Shown here one piece after another: positions 43,462 to 53,793 of a stretch of DNA of 64,000 nt (positions are counted from its first letter, which is position 1; every line of letters begins with the position of its first letter). Below the pieces are notes generated by a model that was given only the letters and a program-made list of their open reading frames with translations, was not told the DNA's origin and searched no databases. The stretch is from positions 744,001 to 808,000 of the forward strand of contig JAJTUP010000015.1 in the NCBI GenBank assembly GCA_021399435.1, read 5' to 3'. Source of the stretch: Diaporthe sp. PMI_573 (lineage: Eukaryota; Ascomycota; Sordariomycetes; Diaporthales; Diaporthaceae). Made by a program: the position numbers and the translations under genes.

Positions 43462-44457
43462 ATGACTGACCTCGACAGTCCATTATCTACTACACCCGAC
43501 CCAAACAAGGGTTCCCAGGAAGTCAAGATGGCCAGCACACAAGCCTCTGGGTGCCAAAGAGCCAGCAGTTTCTCAGTGTCAGAGATAAAGCCCAACGTTG
43601 AAGAGTATATAAGTCCGGACATCCTTCACATCTTCCGCGAGGACAAGGTCGAGGCGCCGGCCGGCCCCCTCACACCATCACCAAAGGCCAGCACTTCTGC
43701 CAGGTCGGAGGAGAAACCGTCCCAGTTCCCACAGTTCCAGCGCCTGCCCCCGGAGATCCGCTACCTGATCTGGGAGGCGGCCGTCCCCGAGCCGACCGTC
43801 GTGCCCAGGACGTGGAACAACGCCAAGTTCAGGTACAACCTGCAGAGGGGCGTGCCGGCGGTGTTGCAGGCCTGCGCCGAGTCGAGGGCTCTCCTGGTCG
43901 CGCAGACGCCAGGGGCGGCGAGTGGTGTCGCCCCACCAAAGTATGAGCTTGTCCGGACGCCCGGGCGTGAGGACGAGGGCGTGTATATGGACTTTGATAG
44001 GGACTCGATATGGGTGTACCGAGGCTGTGAGTTTGGCTTTTCCAAGGCGCATCACTTCCCCATTTCGTTAACCCGGGTTGCTGATTCGACGAGCGGGGGA
44101 ACAGATGACATCAACGACGCCGAGGTGTCGGCATGCTCGGGCCTGCGCAGCCTCGTCATGAACTGGGGCCTGCGGCCGTGCTGGGTCGACTCGGCCGTGG
44201 ACAAGGGCGTGAGGTTCGTCCGCAAGTTTCCCGGGCTCAGGCTGCTCACGTTATTGGTGGACTTCAACGAGCACGGCTGGCCGGACCCGTCGACGCTCAA
44301 GGGGCTCAGGAGGCTGAAGCGCGACGAGGTCAAGCGCATATGGGCCCTGGTGCGGGCGGCGCTCCGGAGGGCCGAGGAGGAGGACCCGGGCTGGACGGCG
44401 CCGCGCCTGCATATCGTCCATCGGACGGAGAAGTGGTGTCGCAGGGAGGCCAGGTGA
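43462..44457 (+). CDS. 2EXR domain protein
   Basis: The uninterrupted frame encodes 331 aa. After a low-complexity N-terminus (about 90 residues) comes the 2EXR signature FQRLPPEIRYLIWEAAVPEP with PRTW and later LQACAESRAL. This family is strongly expanded in Pezizomycotina and resembles F-box-like N-termini; molecular functions are largely unknown. Downstream, DFDRDSIWVYRG and GLRSLVMNWG match the usual family layout. A canonical-looking 78-nt candidate intron (donor GTGAGT at 44027, acceptor ACAG at 44104) sits exactly after WVYRG. It has no stop and keeps the frame, so the mature protein may be 305 aa. No signal peptide or membrane segment is present. Confidence 0.8.
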   Translation: MTDLDSPLSTTPDPNKGSQEVKMASTQASGCQRASSFSVSEIKPNVEEYISPDILHIFREDKVEAPAGPLTPSPKASTSARSEEKPSQFPQFQRLPPEIRYLIWEAAVPEPTVVPRTWNNAKFRYNLQRGVPAVLQACAESRALLVAQTPGAASGVAPPKYELVRTPGREDEGVYMDFDRDSIWVYRGCEFGFSKAHHFPISLTRVADSTSGGTDDINDAEVSACSGLRSLVMNWGLRPCWVDSAVDKGVRFVRKFPGLRLLTLLVDFNEHGWPDPSTLKGLRRLKRDEVKRIWALVRAALRRAEEEDPGWTAPRLHIVHRTEKWCRREAR

Positions 44458-44724
44458 AGACTATTGGGCTGCGGTTGGGGCGAACGAGCGGGATTTGGGG
44501 GTACGGCAGGCGTTGGGGATGTGTTTTCACTAGGCATCCATTGACAATATACCCACCTTTTCGAACCACCCCTGAGATCTCACGGGGTGTTCCTGTCGTG
44601 AGCAGTGAATGTGGGCTGAGTGCTCAGTTGAGCTTCTATGCTTCTACCCTGTTGAGGGTATTTGTGAAATTGAGACTAGAGGCAAGCCCTGTGACTGAAG
44701 GTGTCACACATCCAACGGCCGTCT

Positions 44725-46185
44725 TCAGCCCACTTCAATGTTCCTGCACCAGTCTCTCCCATGACGGACCTGCCAGTCACACAACCACACCTCCACACCC
44801 ATGCTGATGAAGCCAGCCAGGCAGATGCCAGCGCTATCAGCCACGGACGTCGCGCCGAGGCTGAACTCACGCTCCGTCACGGGCACGTTCTCTATGATCT
44901 CGGCAAATGTATTCACGTACACGGCGCCGCCGAGGAGGCCCTCCCAGAAGACGACGAGGAAAACGATGTAGACGGAAGGGATAAAGTTGAGCAGGGCGTG
45001 CAGCGTCAGCAGGACGAGGTTACCGACCTGCAGCAAGGAGGGGATGTAGACGTGGTGGATGCGCACGAAGGGGGTCGACGAGCGGGAGATGAAGACGCCG
45101 ACCTGGTAGAGGAAGTTGTAGAAGGGGTAGAAGTCGCGGTGCTTGGAGAAGGGGGACGACTCGAGCGGGAACAGAAGCGTCGGCGAGACGCCCTGGTTGA
45201 TGGTGTACTCGGCGACGTAGACCATGAACAGCGGCAGCATATACGGGACCACCAGCGCCCTCGCGCGCCTCAGGTGCGCCACGAGCGACCCGCCGTGCTG
45301 GCCCTCCGGGTGGGCAGAGTAGGCCGTGGTGGCGACGGCGGGTCCCGGGGCCAGCAGGCTGGACGACGCGTTGCCCGCGGGCATGTCGTCGACGTCGTCG
45401 TCGGCCAGGTCCCGCCCGGGAAGGGCCTCGTAGCTCTTGGAGGCGGCGCTCTGGCGCAGGGGCCCCTGGGGGAGGACGACGAAGAAGCTGAGCAGCATGA
45501 CGGCGGGCAGGAAGGCGGACGCCAGCAGACTGTCCCTGACACTGAAGCCCATCCACGTGGTGAGCATCACGTACAGGCCCGCGCCGGCCAGCCCCGCGCC
45601 GCCCGTGCCACTGCCCCAGGCGGCGAGGCTCATGTGGCCGTAGTAGTGGGTCAGGCCGAGGAAGCTCAGCTCGCCGCCGCCGCTGCTCAGGCTGGCGAGC
45701 ACGACGCCCAGCATCTTGAGGGGCACGGAGCCGGTGGCCGGCGTGAGGGCGATGAGGAGCATGCCGGTGGCGGAGAGGCCGGCAAAGATGGGGATGCGCA
45801 CGGAGTAAGGGACGCGGTGGATAAAGTACGGGGCGACGAGCTTGGTCACGAAGGAGGGCATAACGTCGGCCAGGAGGACAATGCCCTTGGGCAGGTTGCC
45901 GATCAGGTCCTGCGCGGCGGACAGGATGATCACGTAGAGGACATTGTTGACGAGGCCTGTGGCAGAGGGAGGAGAACCATCAGCTCATGCTCTTGCTCGT
46001 GTGTCTTTGTGTGTGCCTGCGCGTGTCAAGACGTGTCAAGAAAGAGGCGGCGTGGGCGTACCAAACAGCCAGAAGGCCACCAGGACGTGGGCGTCGGCAT
46101 TGCGGAAGACGCTGGCGATCCTCGCGCGCCAGGCTGGAGTTCCAGGCATGGGTAGAAGTCCGGATGAGGATGGCGACGGGCTCAT
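44725..46185 (-). CDS. BTN1: battenin/CLN3 homolog (Btn1), vacuolar/lysosomal membrane protein
   Basis: Exons 46185-46062 and 45956-44725, joined over a 105-nt intron, encode 451 aa with about 10-11 membrane segments. The start [11 protein letters not shown] is followed by [22 protein letters not shown], the highly conserved first CLN3 helix, which spans the exon junction. [19 protein letters not shown] and [17 protein letters not shown] match the next conserved blocks, and [16 protein letters not shown] and GGAVYVNTF are further CLN3 signatures. A hydrophilic loop (about 205-260) is poorly conserved, as usual. In yeast, Btn1 sits in the vacuolar/Golgi membrane and affects pH and arginine homeostasis. 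The gene converges with the 2EXR gene, leaving only 267 bases between stops. Confidence 0.93.
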
Positions 46186-46699
46186 TCTTATCTGGCCCTC
46201 TTGTCTTTGTCTACGGTCTAAGTTGTGGGAGTGAAGGCATATCTGGTGGGATGGTGACGAGGGGTTGTAAGGGGGGGAACTCGTGGCTTGCTCGTGTGAC
46301 GTTTTGTCTACCACGATAAGCCGGACCCTGAAATGCGTCGTGGATCCCGATAGCCGGTCATTCAACCACGCGCTAGGGTTAAACCCCGAGTCTGCAGGCC
46401 CTCGGAGCCCAGCTGTGGAAATGAAAAGACAGGCACGCCACATAAATAAAATCTATATAGTGATATGGCTTGGATTCTTATCAATGTGTTAAAACCAAAT
46501 GCGACATAGGTACATGTCGACCTCAACGCCCCGAAACACACGGACAACCAAAACCGGAGTCCTGCCAGTAAACACGGCCCCAAACACCGCCCAATGCAAT
46601 ATATGACGATACAATGTCCCGTATATTTTGAGAGCCCAAGACACGCAGGTGGAAATCTGCTGCCGCACGTCAAGCCACCCCATACGACATCACGATCGA
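46186..46699. other. intergenic region
   Basis: About 0.5 kb holding the battenin promoter and the 3' flank of the next minus-strand gene. Nothing further was seen. Confidence 0.5.
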
Positions 46700-48682
46700 T
46701 CATGACCCGTTGATCTATTCTAGTTAGTACGCAGTCTTGGTCAAGCAGAGGAAACAACATCGGGGAGCCGCCCGACTCGACTCACCTTGTCCATCTGAGC
46801 CTGTATCTTCCCCCTGATCGTCTCGTTGTTGCGGATCATGTCCGCGGTCTGCACGGCGATCTCGCCGATGGCCTTCTGCGACAGGGCGAACGGCGTGTAG
46901 AACAGGTAGTCGCTGGGTATCTGGCACACCTTGATCGTGTCTGCCGCGTTGGCCGCCAGGTCGACAGGCTCCTTCTTCTCCTCGTCATTCTCACCACGCT
47001 TGCCCATCCTCTTTCTGGCCTGCTCCTTGTGCAGCTCCTGGTTCTCCGGCTTCGTCGCGCTGGGCACCTGGACGTCCCCGCCGATCTCCTCGTTGGGGAT
47101 CTCCAACCGGACGCCGCTCTGCACCGCGATGGCCACCAGCGCCGTGTCGACGCGCTCCACGCACGAGTTGGACACGTCGCGGAACCCCTCCTCGACCGGC
47201 CCGTCACCTCGCCCCGACCCGTCCCGCAGCCGTGCGTTGCGCAGCTGCCGCTCCACCATGGCGTCCAGCACGTAGTTGGCCATGTTGTAAGCGAAGCCGT
47301 CGCGGACCGGGTTGGGCCTGTTCTGGGGCGGCGTCTTGTCGACCTTCTTGCCTTGGGTTTCAATCTGGGTCGTGGGAGCATCTGCGAGGGGAGACGGATG
47401 TGCGTTGTCGGCTTCTGGTTCGGCCCTCTTGCTCTCCTTGTTTTCTTCCTCGCCGGCCTTTTTGTTCTCCTTCCTGACCCACTCCACCAGCCCGTCGACG
47501 ATGCGGTCGTTCCAGTGCTCCGTCAGCTCGGCCGAGTTGCGCATCTGCTCGGCCTTGGAGTGGACCTTGGGGAGCTGCGCCCTGAGATCGCGCCACCCGG
47601 GCAGCAGGGACGGGTCCATGACGCGAGGGATCAGCAGTCGAAAGTACTCGGTCGTGTCTTCAGCATTGAGCCCCGCTTCCGGCTCATTTCCGGCACTCTC
47701 CTCGCCCCTCTTCTCGGTCGGTCCCTCGGAGGGTGCCTCCTCGTTTCCTGCTTCGGCGCTGGTCTCTGGCTCGGGCGGAGCTGGGGTGTATTGGATATCT
47801 GACCAGGCAATCGACCGGGGGTCCGTCGAAGCCTCGTACAGACGCTCGACCTGCTCGAAGAAATCTCTCGTCATGGCGTCTGCTGCCGCCTTGCCGGCGG
47901 GGATCGGCAGGGCCGATAGCGACCACACGTCCCAGAAGCCAAAGTTGAAGACCCACAGCGTTTCTTTTGGAGCGTGGCGTGGCCTGGGCATGGCGAGGAA
48001 CCGGTCGACCTGGTCCATGAAGTCGAGTGTTTGCCATTTGGGGGCATAATGCGCTGACAAGTACGAGTAATCCAGGCCAGGGCTGGACCGTTCAGCCGTC
48101 TCGTTGAGGACGCTCTCCACACCGTTGGCATATAGCGTCTTGGAACTGACAGACCACGCAGGCGAATCAGACGACGGCGCCATGGAGATGTGCTTGGAGC
48201 ACTCCAGCTAGAACAGGGAGTAAAGTTTAGAGTTTGCCCCAGTGTGGTGTCAACTCGGAGGGTATTGTGGCACAACTTACCTGATCACAAAGCGCCTCAG
48301 TCCACGACTTCGATCCCTCGACCTCTTGATCTACGCCGATCGGCGTGCCGATGTCGTTCTCCCCGAACACGACTATCCTCAACCCGCCAGGTATGCTGCC
48401 ATCATCGGCATTATCTGTCTTTGCCGTTTCCTCGGGCTCCCCCTTCCAGAGATCGTGGGGCATAGAGTTCAAGGCGCTGTCGCTCAGCCGTTGTGGCATG
48501 AGCTTTATAACTAGTAGCAGGGCAAAGAGCACGCCGGCCAGATTCAGAAAAATCTTGGGGCCGCCCCTAACGCCCTTGTTAAAGAAGAAGCCGAGAAGTG
48601 ATTGGACGCATGGCGTATCTCTCAGGCGATTCCCGGAGCTTTCCTGCTGGGCCATGTCGGCCTCCTTTTGCGACTTCAGCAT
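46700..48682 (-). CDS. membrane-anchored fungal protein with SGNH/GDSL-like features
   Basis: Exons 48682-48281, 48207-46786 and 46714-46700 encode 612 aa. One hydrophobic segment (about 44-60, IFLNLAGVLFALLLVI) after a short charged N-terminus suggests a type II signal anchor. Luminal motifs include LRIVVFGENDIGTP (about 101-114), WTEALCDQLECSKHISM across intron 1, and ETLWVFNFGFWDVWSL (about 220). These resemble blocks of SGNH hydrolases, but the usual block I GDS is GEN here, so catalysis is doubtful. The rest is helical with acidic low-complexity inserts. The last intron (donor GTGAGT, branch TACTAAC, acceptor ATAG) leads to a tiny final exon coding only Ile-Asn-Gly-Ser and stop; without it translation would run 14 more codons into the intron. 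Function is unknown; the hydrolase link is tentative. Confidence 0.75.
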
Positions 48683-50382
48683 CTAGTCCTATCTGAACTG
48701 CAACGTGTGACACTAGGAAAACAGAAGCCCGGAATAAGGGCTCTATTTTTTTTTTTTTGACCGAATGAGAGGCTGACAAACCCTAATCGTCTTTCGCCTC
48801 TGGTAGCCTTGCCGTGGCTCGTCGTGGGAAACCAGGGCTCAGAAATTGGCGGGGTGCGCAGTGAGAGGCCGGTTGATGCTCTGTAACATCGGCTGCCAAG
48901 AGACGCCGACCGGTGATGTTCGCGCGGCTGCCAAGCCCTCTTGGACTGGTGCGACTTCCGGAAGGTCGGGATATAAGATGTTAGGCGAGGCGAGTGTGGT
49001 GACGTGGTGGGGCGTACAGGAAAGGCAACAGGTCGCGTGCTCGAGGGGTAGGACGCCTGGGAGGAGACCCGGGAACAAGAAGATGGGGCCCAGGAAGCAC
49101 GGAGACAATGGTGGTGTTGCCAGAGGGAAAGGCGGAGTGCTGGAGGGAAGCGAGCAGAAGCCAAGAGGAGCACAATGGGGTTTTGTTCGAGACGCTGGGA
49201 GGCACATTGATTGTATGTATTGTACAACGGCAGAAGAGATCAGCAAGCCAAGAACCCACACGGATTCCTTGGCCCAGGCTGTCAGCATCCAGCATCCAAC
49301 ACAGGCCCCAGCCCTGCGCGACACAGGCGCACAGGGTGGGTTCCTGCGAGGGCGGGTTCGAGGAGCGCGGCTCAGCAGTGTCTGATGTGCCGGGGGGATA
49401 GGGCCCGCGCAACCCATTGAGTCGACAGTCCCATCGGGGATCGGATTCTTGGTGGGCGGTAACCCCGCAAGGGGGGAGGAGCGTCGTCACCGGTGGATCC
49501 GTCCTCAAACCTTTCACTGATCAAGCGTCCCTCTGGCCGTCGTCAGACCCCTGAGTCGGAGACCCCAGCATCCCGTCCTGCCAGACAGCGATGCTTGAGT
49601 GCCTGAGTGCTTAGCCATGCGTCCCCACAAGCCGAAGCCTAACATCCTGGGAGTGTCGCGTGCTGAGCTGGTGAGGATGGCAAGTGGGTTGTATTTTTAA
49701 AGACGGCTATTCCCCATATGTCGACCTTGTGGTTCGCGGGAAAGCGGGCACGAGCGACACGGCCGGGAGGCGCCTCAATGGACGACGTTGGACGGTGCAA
49801 CGCCCCTCGGCTGACGAATTGCACACCGAGGCCGTGTCGGGTCGGTCCTGAACCGAGGGCACAATGTCCAAGCACACACCGTATCTGGCTCGTACTTTGT
49901 GTGTCCGTCTTTTCCTGACACTGGCAGCGTCTGGGCGAATAGTAGCGGCCCGAGGAGGGCCAGCAGTGTCTGGGGTGCCGTCATCATCTCACCATCATTT
50001 TAATGGAAATTAATGAATGCGAAATACTCGGACCCCGTAGCAGCTGACTGGTGGGAAGGGAGGACGCGGCTGCAGTTGCGCGGCTGTGGAGCGCCCTGGT
50101 TCAGTGCCGTGGGGGGACGTGGCGCAGTTGCAGGGGAGCTGAGATAGAGGGCATGCTGAAGCCACCGAGTATAAGCAACGTGGACCACTATGTTGTGTAT
50201 ATCATATCAAACATGCTTCGTGCCTCGACCTGCCGGATCACAGACCTGCCTCTATTTCTCACAAATACGCCTGATACAAATATCCCTACATGCATGACCA
50301 TCCCCTCCCCCACCAGCCATCGTAGGCTACCTCGGTCAGTGTGCAGAGACTCACTCGCCCAGCCTGCACGCTCATGGCATAT

Positions 50383-50425
<43 letters not shown>

Positions 50426-50509
50426 CGTATATAGCTTCATATTAATCCCGTAGAAAAAAGATCGTGTTAATCTCTTACTGAACCGGAAAGTATCCCCTTC
50501 GGCCACCTC
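48683..50509. other. intergenic region, no gene seen
   Basis: A 1.8 kb stretch with a 13-T tract at 48746-48758 just upstream of the preceding gene's start and the AC microsatellite near its right end. Frames present are short and lack domains. Confidence 0.5.
50385..50422. repeat. (AC)19 microsatellite
   Basis: Nineteen perfect AC dinucleotides lie about 90 bases beyond the stop codon of the small membrane protein gene on the minus strand, so they probably fall in its 3' UTR. Confidence 0.95.
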
Positions 50510-50979
50510 TTAACACAGCTCCAGATATGAACCGGCCAGACCCGCGATCATGAAGAACAAGAAGATGGGCCTCTGGGGGAAGCCGGGCCCGCCAAACTCG
50601 GGGTCGAGCCCGTCGGCCCCGGGGAAGTAGATGGCGGTCAGGCCGGTGAGCCAGTAGGCGCTTCCCGTGAAGGCGGCCAGGCGCAGCGAGTAGCGGTCGA
50701 TGGCGGGCGAGGGCCCCAGCAGCAGCGGCCTCCAGGTCAGGTACAACGTGGCTATGCCCAGCACCGTGCTGAGCCCGATGGTCTGCGCGTTGTGGAATCT
50801 GCAGGGCGCCTGTGAGGACTTTGTTCTTCATCGGGTGTAAGTAGGGCCACGGTGTGCTATACTCACTTCGCATGGGGTGGCCAGCGAGGGTTTCGCTGAT
50901 GGGTGTGGTTCATATCTGCTACCCATGCACCGAAGAGAAGCCCAAGGCTGTCGAGGGTAAGGAGGGCGCGTCCTAACAT
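50510..50979 (-). CDS. small four-helix membrane protein, DUF6640-like
   Basis: Exons 50979-50867 and 50798-50510, joined over a 68-nt intron (donor GTGAGT, acceptor CTGCAG), encode 133 aa. There are four hydrophobic segments: LLTLDSLGLLFGAWVA, TIGLSTVLGIATLYLTW, LAAFTGSAYWLTGLTAIYF and IFLFFMIAGLAGSYLEL. The loop ADMNHTHQRNPRWPPHAKFHN spans the splice junction and is the conserved signature of a fungal and bacterial family of small integral membrane proteins that I believe is DUF6640. The His/Asn/Trp-rich loop could bind a ligand or metal, but this is speculation. The last residues PPHAK-FHNAQT read correctly only with the intron removed, which supports the model. Confidence 0.8.
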
Positions 50980-53793
50980 GGTAACCAATATACAGCGTTG
51001 CACCGAGATGGGCGGCTCATATGTGACAAGAGGAAGATAGGTTTGGGTCTTGGTTGATCAGCTATGGCACTTGCGGCCGGGCCTTGCACGACCAGCCTAC
51101 TTATATGTAGCCGGCGAGCAGGTTGCACATGTGAGTGAGTAGCATATTGTAATCCTGCAGTATTGTCGGACATCGGACCAAACTAGCCCGGTCGTCAGAG
51201 GTCTCAGAGCTCCGTCTTGACTGGCAGACTGGCTGCGGAGGCGGTTGTGTCCGGGAGCGATGCTCCTGAACAGGTCCGGTCCCTCACCCACGAACTGGAT
51301 TGATAGACCCAGACCCATGGAGAAGATGGGCCAGCCAACCACGAGTGTGCTCGCCGGCGGTTGACTCGATGAGCCGCCGCCGTTCGCCTTTCCCAGGCGA
51401 GCTTAAGTCTACAATCAGCGTGTTTGTTGGTGTCGGAAGCGATCGTACTCGTATGCCGATCGTATGCCGATGGCCGTGTCTCCAACAACCGGGCACATGT
51501 GGCCCACGTCGAGCGCGGGTCGTCCCATCGCTCACACCATCCCGTCCGATCCCATCAGGCCCGGACATCCGTGGAGGTGGAATTGAGTGTGTGCCAACTG
51601 TAGGCATCCCTTGTATAGGTCCCAACTTAGGTATTCAGCCTATTCAGGCCTTGTCCAGGAGATTGTATTCATTTGTAAAACATCTGTGTTCTTGAAACTT
51701 ATTAGCTTCTGTCTGCCGTCTCGCTGTCCTCACCAGGTTCTAAGCATTGCACCTGTCTTGCATTGGAGGGCACTGTTCGCAGAGCTCCTCTGGTCTCGGC
51801 AGCCAAAAATACCACTTCATTATTCTCCAACACGTGCCTGTGATATATGACCTTTGCTAGGCTATATGGGGTATTCCCCATTGTCAAGCAGTGCAGAATA
51901 GCAGAGGCCCCGCCCGCCTCACCCCTCACTGTGCAGACCATGCCTAAGATGAGCGCCAGCATATTGTTCCGTACGAGGTGCCGAATGTTGGGGAAACACC
52001 CCGGGGTGGTCACTGACCCACCTGTTCTGTTCTGCTCTGCCAGGCCTGCCAGGCCTGCCAGGCTACCTAGGTACTGTGCCCCAGGCCATCAGGGCCGTGG
52101 GACAAGTTGGACCCAAGCCCAGCCCCGCTTCTTCTCACCAGGCATCACAAATCCATCACTTTTCACAAAGCCCATATTGAAGAAATGAAGTGAGCCGAGC
52201 TGACCTGAATGTGCCGACTGAACTGTGCACCGCACTCACTGTCTTGTTTCGCACCCCCTCTTCTCGACCAGATTTCTCTGGCTTCCTTGTTGTCAAGGCT
52301 TTCATTTCGAACCACACGCAATCCATCCCTTGAACATTGCTCGAGCACCTCTTTTCAGGTCAGACAGCGACCGCCATCATCAGTCAACCTTTCCTCTGAC
52401 CCCCACCTGCCTCCTTCTCCCCCTTCAGAATCTGATCCCACAAACCAGACAGACACAGCTAGACTGTGGCCATGAATCTGCCCTCCCCAGAAGGGCCGGA
52501 TATGCCCACCTCATCACATTCATCTGGCACCATGCGCCCGAAACCACACCCCCTAATCTCCAGCACCTCCCGGCTCGGTAAGCCGGGGGGCATGACGCAA
52601 ATCTCCCACGCCCTAGCTGCCAAGATGGGGGTCAAGGAAATTGTCAGCGCATCTCCATTCTGCGCCGCTCTTCCAGCCCTGAGACAGCCCATCTCTCAAT
52701 ACGATGCCTCGCTGGGTATAACAACAACAACAACAACAAGAGGAGGGAGGACTCTCCTCTACCCTGCTCAGTCTCAGTGCACACATCATGCGTCTTGACG
52801 CCTTCCGACGCCTCAAAGCGTCGTGGGTCGTACAGTTCGTCGCCAGGGGCCAAAACGCCAGCACGGGTACATCACCGGTCGCTGCAGTCTGACGCATGCG
52901 TGCCGCGTGAGGAGACATCGGCAGCAACCATCTCATGGGAATGCTATTCCCCATTCTCAACTCCTCGACCCCTCGGCCGGACGGGGGGGAAATCGAGCTC
53001 GAAGCGACCAATCGGTGGAGACGGTGTCTTCTCCAGCGAGACCTGCCGAAGGTGACTCGTCCACCTGGCCAGGTGCACACACGGCGGCTTGCACAATGGT
53101 GCACGACAACCGAGTGACATCCCTACGAAATCAAGTCACGTTCAAGAGCACCGGCTGAATACACCTTGCCACGAGGCAGAAGAACGTACACACGAACACG
53201 TGGGATCACCTCTGATCTGATAAATGTTTTTTTTTCTTTCAATTCCTCCGCGAGCAGCAAGCCTATCCTCTCGAATGTCGCCTCTTTCCCGCAATAAAAC
53301 GCCCTGTGAGGGTATGAGCCGATCGATGCGCCTACAATGCTGCGCACACGAATAAAGCCGCGCCTTTCTTCCCTTTTTGTTCATCATTCATCAACATTTC
53401 GCACCCCTCTAGCCCTCTGTAGAGAGAGCCAGCCCCGGACGGGAAAAGGAGGAAACCCAAAGCTCAGCGACAGCTCCCCGAACGCCATCGACATGCTCTC
53501 TGAGCCTTGCCACGGTGCGCCGGCCGACGAGACTATTATACATGAATATGGACAGTGTTTCTACACGGGTTTGGTGGGGCGCACCTATGAGCTACCACGT
53601 CCGAGGTGTTCTCCGACCGTCACCTTGTGGTGCCATAAGTCTGAACCCGCTCCAAGAGGGCTCAGGGCGAGCCTGAAAAGCCCAGCAAGGTCAACCCCGG
53701 CGAGGAGCGTCCGCCCTCACATCCAAGCTCAGCAGTTTGTTCGCCCTCGAGAAACCGCATGCCAAGCAATGGCAATCAGCCGACAGATAGCAG
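50980..53793. other. intergenic region, no supported gene
   Basis: A 2.8 kb stretch with short direct repeats (CTGCCAGGC-type near 52040-52065) and an ACA trinucleotide run near 52721-52740. A C/T-rich leader-like block at 52240-52470 precedes a 110-codon frame that I do not trust. Confidence 0.45.

Noticed and set aside
44701..46155. 484-codon open frame on the plus strand
   Set aside because: It is antisense to the battenin gene in GC-rich sequence; the product is a low-complexity Glu/Gly/Asp/Val string without domains, while the minus strand has an unmistakable CLN3 protein.
52466..52798. 110-codon plus-strand frame after a C/T-rich leader-like block
   Set aside because: The leader looks promoter-like, but the protein is low complexity and ends in a trinucleotide repeat. 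An opposite frame is longer. Evidence is insufficient.
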